Positions 60,481-64,000 of a stretch of 64,000 bases of DNA are shown here, one piece after another. The notes below the pieces were generated by a model that was not told where the DNA came from, ran no database searches, and saw nothing but the letters and a program-made list of their open reading frames with translations. The stretch is from Pleurocapsa minor HA4230-MV1 (lineage in GTDB: Bacteria > Cyanobacteriota > Cyanobacteriia > Cyanobacteriales > Xenococcaceae). The position numbers and the translations under genes were made by a program. Within the stretch, counting starts at the first letter, position 1. The number at the start of each line of letters is the position of its first letter. The DNA is taken from contig JAHHHZ010000025.1 of assembly GCA_019359095.1 (NCBI GenBank), positions 1-64,000 of the forward strand. The letters run 5' to 3'.

Positions 60481-61860
60481 TCAAACAGTTGTAGGTAAAT
60501 ATTGTTCAATTAATTGACGGTATTGGCTTTTTTGTTGTACGCCCTTAACTTGCTGGAGTAATTCTCGATCGCGGAAAAACTGTACTGTGGGTGTACCTGA
60601 AACCTGACCCATCTGGGCAATTTCGGGATCTGCCACGATATCTATTTCCACAAAGTGAATTTTTCCTGCATATTCTTCAACTACTTTGCTCAAAATTGGC
60701 GAGAGAATTCCACACGGGCCACAGGTAGGGGAAACGTATTTCACCATGATCAAGCGATCGCTTTCATGGAAGAGTTTTCTCAAGGCATAGCCACCTACAT
60801 AACTGCTGGCGTTTAAATCAAAGTCTGCTTCGGTAGTAGCTTGCTTTTCTGTGGGGGTTGGTTTTTCTTCTGGTTTAACTGCTTGAGGCTGTTGAGAGTA
60901 TTCAACGATGAGATTGTGTTCGGCAAGCCATCTTTCGGCTGCTAGTGCTGCCATACAGCCTGTTCCTGCTGCTGAGACTGCTTGGCGATATTCGTGGTCT
61001 TGTACGTCTCCTGCTGCATAGACTCCCGCAATAGACGTGGCGACTGTACCTGGATTTACCTTAATGTATCCGACATCATCTAATTCAATTTGATTAGCGA
61101 ACAGATCGGTATTGGGTTGGTGGCCGATCGCATAGAATAGACCGTTGGCGTTAATTTCTGATTCTGCCCCCGTTTGGACATTGCGCAGCTTAATTCCTGT
61201 CATGAGGTTGTTCTCGCCATATACATCTATAGCTTCTGTATGCCAATGAACCGTCACTTTGGGATGATTGAGAACTCTATCTTGCATGGCTTTACTAGCC
61301 CGTAGTTCTCCCCGACGAACTAATAGGTGAACTTTACTGCCATATTTGGTTAGATACACCGCTTCTTCCGCTGCAGAGTCACCACCACCAATAACAATTA
61401 ATTCTTTGCCGTTAAAAATCGGGCTAGCACCGTCACAGATCGCACAGGCGGAAATGCCGTTGTTCCAATATTGTTTTTCGCTGGGTAAACCTAAACGCTT
61501 TGCGGTTGCGCCAGTGGCGATGATCGCGCTATTAGCCTTAACTGTCCTGTCGGTGGAAGTAATTGTAAAGGGACGCTGAGAAAAATCCACCTGGACGACA
61601 TCTTCTGTGTGACATTCTGTTCCCCAACGAATAGCTTGCGATCGCATTCTCTCCATTAACTCAGGCCCTGTAATTCCTTCAGGAAAGCCAGGAAAATTCT
61701 CGACCTCGGTGGTGGTCATTAGTTGTCCTCCAGGCACGCCCCCTGCCTGTAAACCTTCAAACATCAGAGGTTTCAAGTTGGCTCTAGCTGCATAGATCGC
61801 TGCTGTATATCCCGCTGGCCCTGAACCGATAATGACGACATTTTCTATTTGTTCAACCAT
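60481..61860 (-). CDS. ntrC-type NTRC: NADPH-thioredoxin reductase fused to thioredoxin (NTRC)
   Basis: The 459-residue protein joins an NADPH-dependent thioredoxin reductase (residues about 1-315) and a thioredoxin domain (about 350-459). It reduces 2-Cys peroxiredoxins and photosynthetic targets. FAD motif [16 protein letters not shown], redox-active [16 protein letters not shown] motif [15 protein letters not shown] and the second FAD motif [10 protein letters not shown] are intact, as is the thioredoxin centre [10 protein letters not shown] Glu/Pro-rich linker joins the two parts. This fusion is typical of cyanobacteria and plastids and is distinct from nitrogen regulator NtrC. Start ATG 61860. 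Confidence 0.93.
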   Translation of the reverse strand: MVEQIENVVIIGSGPAGYTAAIYAARANLKPLMFEGLQAGGVPGGQLMTTTEVENFPGFPEGITGPELMERMRSQAIRWGTECHTEDVVQVDFSQRPFTITSTDRTVKANSAIIATGATAKRLGLPSEKQYWNNGISACAICDGASPIFNGKELIVIGGGDSAAEEAVYLTKYGSKVHLLVRRGELRASKAMQDRVLNHPKVTVHWHTEAIDVYGENNLMTGIKLRNVQTGAESEINANGLFYAIGHQPNTDLFANQIELDDVGYIKVNPGTVATSIAGVYAAGDVQDHEYRQAVSAAGTGCMAALAAERWLAEHNLIVEYSQQPQAVKPEEKPTPTEKQATTEADFDLNASSYVGGYALRKLFHESDRLIMVKYVSPTCGPCGILSPILSKVVEEYAGKIHFVEIDIVADPEIAQMGQVSGTPTVQFFRDRELLQQVKGVQQKSQYRQLIEQYLPTTV

Positions 61861-61973
61861 AATCTCAAATTAAAGCTTAAAATGCAAACTCATAACGACT
61901 CCGTTTTGATGATTATAACCATGGGTTCACCATAAAGGCAAATGAATTGCGACAAGCTCGTTTGAGAAATTGC

Positions 61974-62192
61974 TTAAAAACTTAGCTTCAGGGCATTAAC
62001 AGGGACATCATCCCAAGAATTTACGGTGCGCAAACTAGCAACCCAACCATTTTGTTTCTGCTCATCGGTAAGATTATTAATCCAGTTTTGATGACAGTCA
62101 TTGGCAGCAGCTTCATTTCGGCAAGCAATACAGGCGTGGATTAACCCACCAGGATCGATTTGTTCGTTGACCCAGATAGTTGTTGATGACAT
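61974..62192 (-). CDS. small conserved cyanobacterial protein with a CxxC pair
   Basis: A 72-residue soluble protein with HACIACRNEAAANDCHQNW (about residues 19-37, Cys-x2-Cys and a further Cys/His, a possible metal site) and RTVNSWDDVPVNALKLSF at the end. I recall this short protein from many cyanobacterial genomes, sometimes labelled a glycogen debranching protein, a label I consider doubtful because it has no catalytic domain. It lies between NTRC and the exported Cys-rich gene, same strand as both. Confidence 0.65.
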   Translation of the reverse strand: MSSTTIWVNEQIDPGGLIHACIACRNEAAANDCHQNWINNLTDEQKQNGWVASLRTVNSWDDVPVNALKLSF

Positions 62193-62406
62193 TGATTTAA
62201 TTTTTTGCTATTTACAGTGATATTATCTGCCACAAATTATAGCGAGGGGAGCTTTGGCAGATCATTAGAATCTGACTCATCGTTATGATTATTTAACTCC
62301 TAAGGAACAAATTAAACTGTTAAGACTAGGTAATAGGTAGTGGGTAGTGGGTAGTGGGTTAATTTTCTTTAGCTTTTAATTTTTTGGTAATTGAAACTAA
62401 TATTTT

Positions 62407-62697
62407 TCAGTTATTTAAACCAGGAATGCGGGGAATTTCAGCAGTTTTTCGGCGACATTTTTTCGTAACCGCATCACAGGTAAAAGCCTCGCACTTTTGT
62501 TTGTTGTCGTCCACTTTGCACTTGGTACAAAGAATTGCCCCAGCGCTAGCGGTTTTACAGTCGTATCCCAGCTTGCTTAAAACGCTTACCGAAGCATTAC
62601 TAAGATCGTCAGCAATCCCTGCCGAACCTGTAGCTGGGGCGATCGCATTTAGGGAAACAAAACCCACGGCAGCAATTAATAGAGAGCGTATTTTCAT
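62407..62697 (-). CDS. small exported cysteine-rich protein
   Basis: From ATG 62697 the protein has 96 residues (a TTG at 62706 would add three). A signal peptide (about 1-26, IRSLLIAAVGFVSLNAIAPA) precedes a mature domain with six Cys (YDCKT, LCTKCKV, KCEAF, TCDAV, KCRRK), enough for three disulfides. The end is basic. I know no family. Periplasmic or extracellular location is inferred. It has a short TAGTGGG heptamer array about 50 bases beyond its stop. Confidence 0.6.
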   Translation of the reverse strand: MKIRSLLIAAVGFVSLNAIAPATGSAGIADDLSNASVSVLSKLGYDCKTASAGAILCTKCKVDDNKQKCEAFTCDAVTKKCRRKTAEIPRIPGLNN

Positions 62698-62825
62698 TAA
62701 TTTCAAAGCCTAATCTAGTTGACTTCATTACCATACTTGAAGCTTAGAGTTTTGTTAAGCTTTGGGTTAATAGCTAAGTAGGTAGGCAAAATAATCGATC
62801 AAACCCCTACCCTTACAGCTATTTG

Positions 62826-62921
62826 TTACTCGTCCTAAAGGACTTGTCTACCGAACTAAGCGGCACAAGTCGCATAGTTAGAGATACCGCTCCGCATATT
62901 ACTCGTTACTCGTTACTCGTT
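62826..62921. repeat. CCTAAAGG-type repeat and ACTCGTT heptamers between two genes
   Basis: A CCTAAAGGACTTGT core followed by GATACCGCTCCGCATATT and three perfect ACTCGTT copies (62901-62921). It lies in the 275-base gap upstream of the Cys-rich gene and downstream of the aspartase. Confidence 0.7.
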
Positions 62922-62972
62922 ACTTCTTACTCCCTAACCTCGTTTCCAATTTAATTACACCCACCTACTTAA

Positions 62973-64000
62973 CTATTCGAGAATCTGACTCATTTTTTCT
63001 AGATCGAGGACTGTTGCCAGTTGCTCTTCGCTCATCAAGCCTGCTTCTAAGACGATCGCCCGAATAGATTTGCCTGTTTCTAACGACTTTTTCGCCACAT
63101 CTGCTGCCTTGAGATAACCAATATGAGGATTTAGGGCAGTTACTAAAGCAAGACTAGTTTCCGCATAGGCTAAACAGCGATCGCGACGGGCGCTAATTCC
63201 TGTTAAACAACGTTCGCTGAGGCTATTAATTGTGTTGCCCAGTATTTCAATACTATGAATCAGATCGTAGGCAATCAGAGGCATCATGACATTTAATTCC
63301 AACTGTCCTGCTTGAGCAGCAAAAGCGATCGCCGTATCGTAGCCCATCACTTGAAAGCAAACCATCGAGGTCATTTCTGCCATCACGGGGTTATATTTTC
63401 CTGGCATGATTGACGAGCCTGGCTGTACGGCTGGTAGCTGAATTTCTTTAAATCCTGTTTGCGGGCCAGAGTCCATTAGGCGCAAATCGTGGGATATTTT
63501 GACTAAATCCTGAGCTAAGTTCCGTAGACTGCCTGAAACATTGACAAACGGACTCATACTCTGCATTGCTGCCATTAGATGCGGTGCTGGCTGTAGTGGC
63601 TGCTGGATAAATTCCCCTAACAGTTCGGCGACTCGATGACGATATTGAGGATGGGTATTGAGTCCTGTTCCTGTGGCGCTACCTCCTAAACCCAAGTTAT
63701 ATAGGTCAGTAGCAGCGGTAGTAATTCTCTGGTGATGCTCCTTTAAAATTGTTTCCCAGGCCTTAAATCCCTCCCCTAGACGTACAGGAACGGCATCCTG
63801 CATGTGGGTACGCCCAGATTTAACGATATCTTGAAATTCCGTGGCTTTTTGCGCCAGGACAGCGATCGCTTTAGCCAAAGCAGGGTATAGAGTGCGATCT
63901 AAAGCCAGCAATGAACCAACACGAATAGCCGTAGGGATCACATCATTAGTAGACTGCCCATAATTGACATGATCGTTGGGGCTAACTCTTTGATAATTAC
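62973..64000 (-). CDS. aspA: aspartase/fumarase superfamily lyase, probably aspartate ammonia-lyase, 5' end outside window
   Basis: The open frame runs from the stop at 62973 to the window edge without a start, giving 342 residues of what would normally be about 470. It has VNYGQSTNDVIPTA near the visible N-terminus, the SGRTHMQDAVPV helix, the GLGGSATGTGLNTHPQY turn, the catalytic signature PGSSIMPGKYNPVMAEM and AGQLELNVMMPL. The last of these resembles aspartase (interconverting aspartate and fumarate plus ammonia) better than class II fumarase (which has GNFELN), but this distinction is from memory. Cytoplasmic. Orientation is toward the Cys-rich gene with no operon evident. Confidence 0.82.
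   Translation of the reverse strand, partial: NYQRVSPNDHVNYGQSTNDVIPTAIRVGSLLALDRTLYPALAKAIAVLAQKATEFQDIVKSGRTHMQDAVPVRLGEGFKAWETILKEHHQRITTAATDLYNLGLGGSATGTGLNTHPQYRHRVAELLGEFIQQPLQPAPHLMAAMQSMSPFVNVSGSLRNLAQDLVKISHDLRLMDSGPQTGFKEIQLPAVQPGSSIMPGKYNPVMAEMTSMVCFQVMGYDTAIAFAAQAGQLELNVMMPLIAYDLIHSIEILGNTINSLSERCLTGISARRDRCLAYAETSLALVTALNPHIGYLKAADVAKKSLETGKSIRAIVLEAGLMSEEQLATVLDLEKMSQILE

Noticed and set aside
60481-61860. Nitrogen regulator NtrC
   Set aside because: The protein is a thioredoxin reductase/thioredoxin fusion; the similar abbreviation NTRC has nothing to do with the sigma-54 activator.

Overview
The window is chromosomal DNA of a cyanobacterium. The HIP1 octamer GCGATCGC recurs throughout. 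Several genes are specific to oxygenic phototrophs: psaM, vipp1, a fused NADPH-thioredoxin reductase/thioredoxin (NTRC), ycf35 and ycf46, a DUF2808 protein and a ScyD/ScyE-family protein. The DNA is AT-rich and full of short heptamer tandem repeats and CCTTTAGG-type dispersed repeats. This suits a filamentous, pleurocapsalean or chroococcalean genome, but the genus cannot be fixed from sequence alone.

Layout. 1-0.9 kb: the tail of an unknown gene, a small phage-GemA-like gene, a terminator and a tRNA-Pro(CGG), beside a degenerate inverted copy of part of the same tRNA. 1-10 kb: housekeeping and membrane genes (leuB, AI-2E transporter, a receiver with Asn at its phosphorylation site, dapB, a DnaJ-pentapeptide fusion, two half-size GDT1/UPF0016 Mn exporters, a serine hydrolase flanked by inverted heptamer arrays, cydB). 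10-19 kb: an accessory, decaying signalling region. It holds a broken giant Ser/Thr-kinase/ATPase/histidine-kinase gene with its intact NarL-type regulator, remnants of DsbA-like, AraC, ScyD and possibly Rid-like genes, an intact ScyD/E protein, an intact AraC regulator, an orphan response regulator and a sequence block repeated three times. 19-24.5 kb: a CcmS-like gene, an HlyB-type exporter with cyclic-nucleotide-binding and degenerate C39 domains, its SurA/PpiC-like partner, and ispF. 25-29.3 kb: the conserved rpmH-rnpA-PH-yidC-khpB-DUF177 block closed by a clear terminator. 29-36 kb: two leaderless extracellular-type proteins (Spondin_N/DUF5648 and CAP), glcE, small proteins, a SPOR-like protein and a long pentapeptide protein. 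36-46 kb: vipp1, a stand-alone helical-repeat protein, a MITE, a TPR protein, cydA (31 kb from cydB), and an RHH-ycf46-ycf35 operon with a palindrome at its promoter. 46-64 kb: peptidases, an AlkA-like glycosylase, an orphan DUF433 antitoxin, ribE, a bifunctional nuclease, an Fe-S aldo/keto reductase, a 1034-residue membrane protein with eight repeats, TerC, psaM, NTRC and an aspartase cut by the window end.

No CRISPR array, intact insertion sequence, transposase or complete defence system was seen. The least explained parts are the decayed 10-19 kb region, the inverted tRNA copy beside phage-like genes, the repetitive 1034-residue membrane protein, and the operator-like palindromes upstream of the RHH operon and between terC and psaM.
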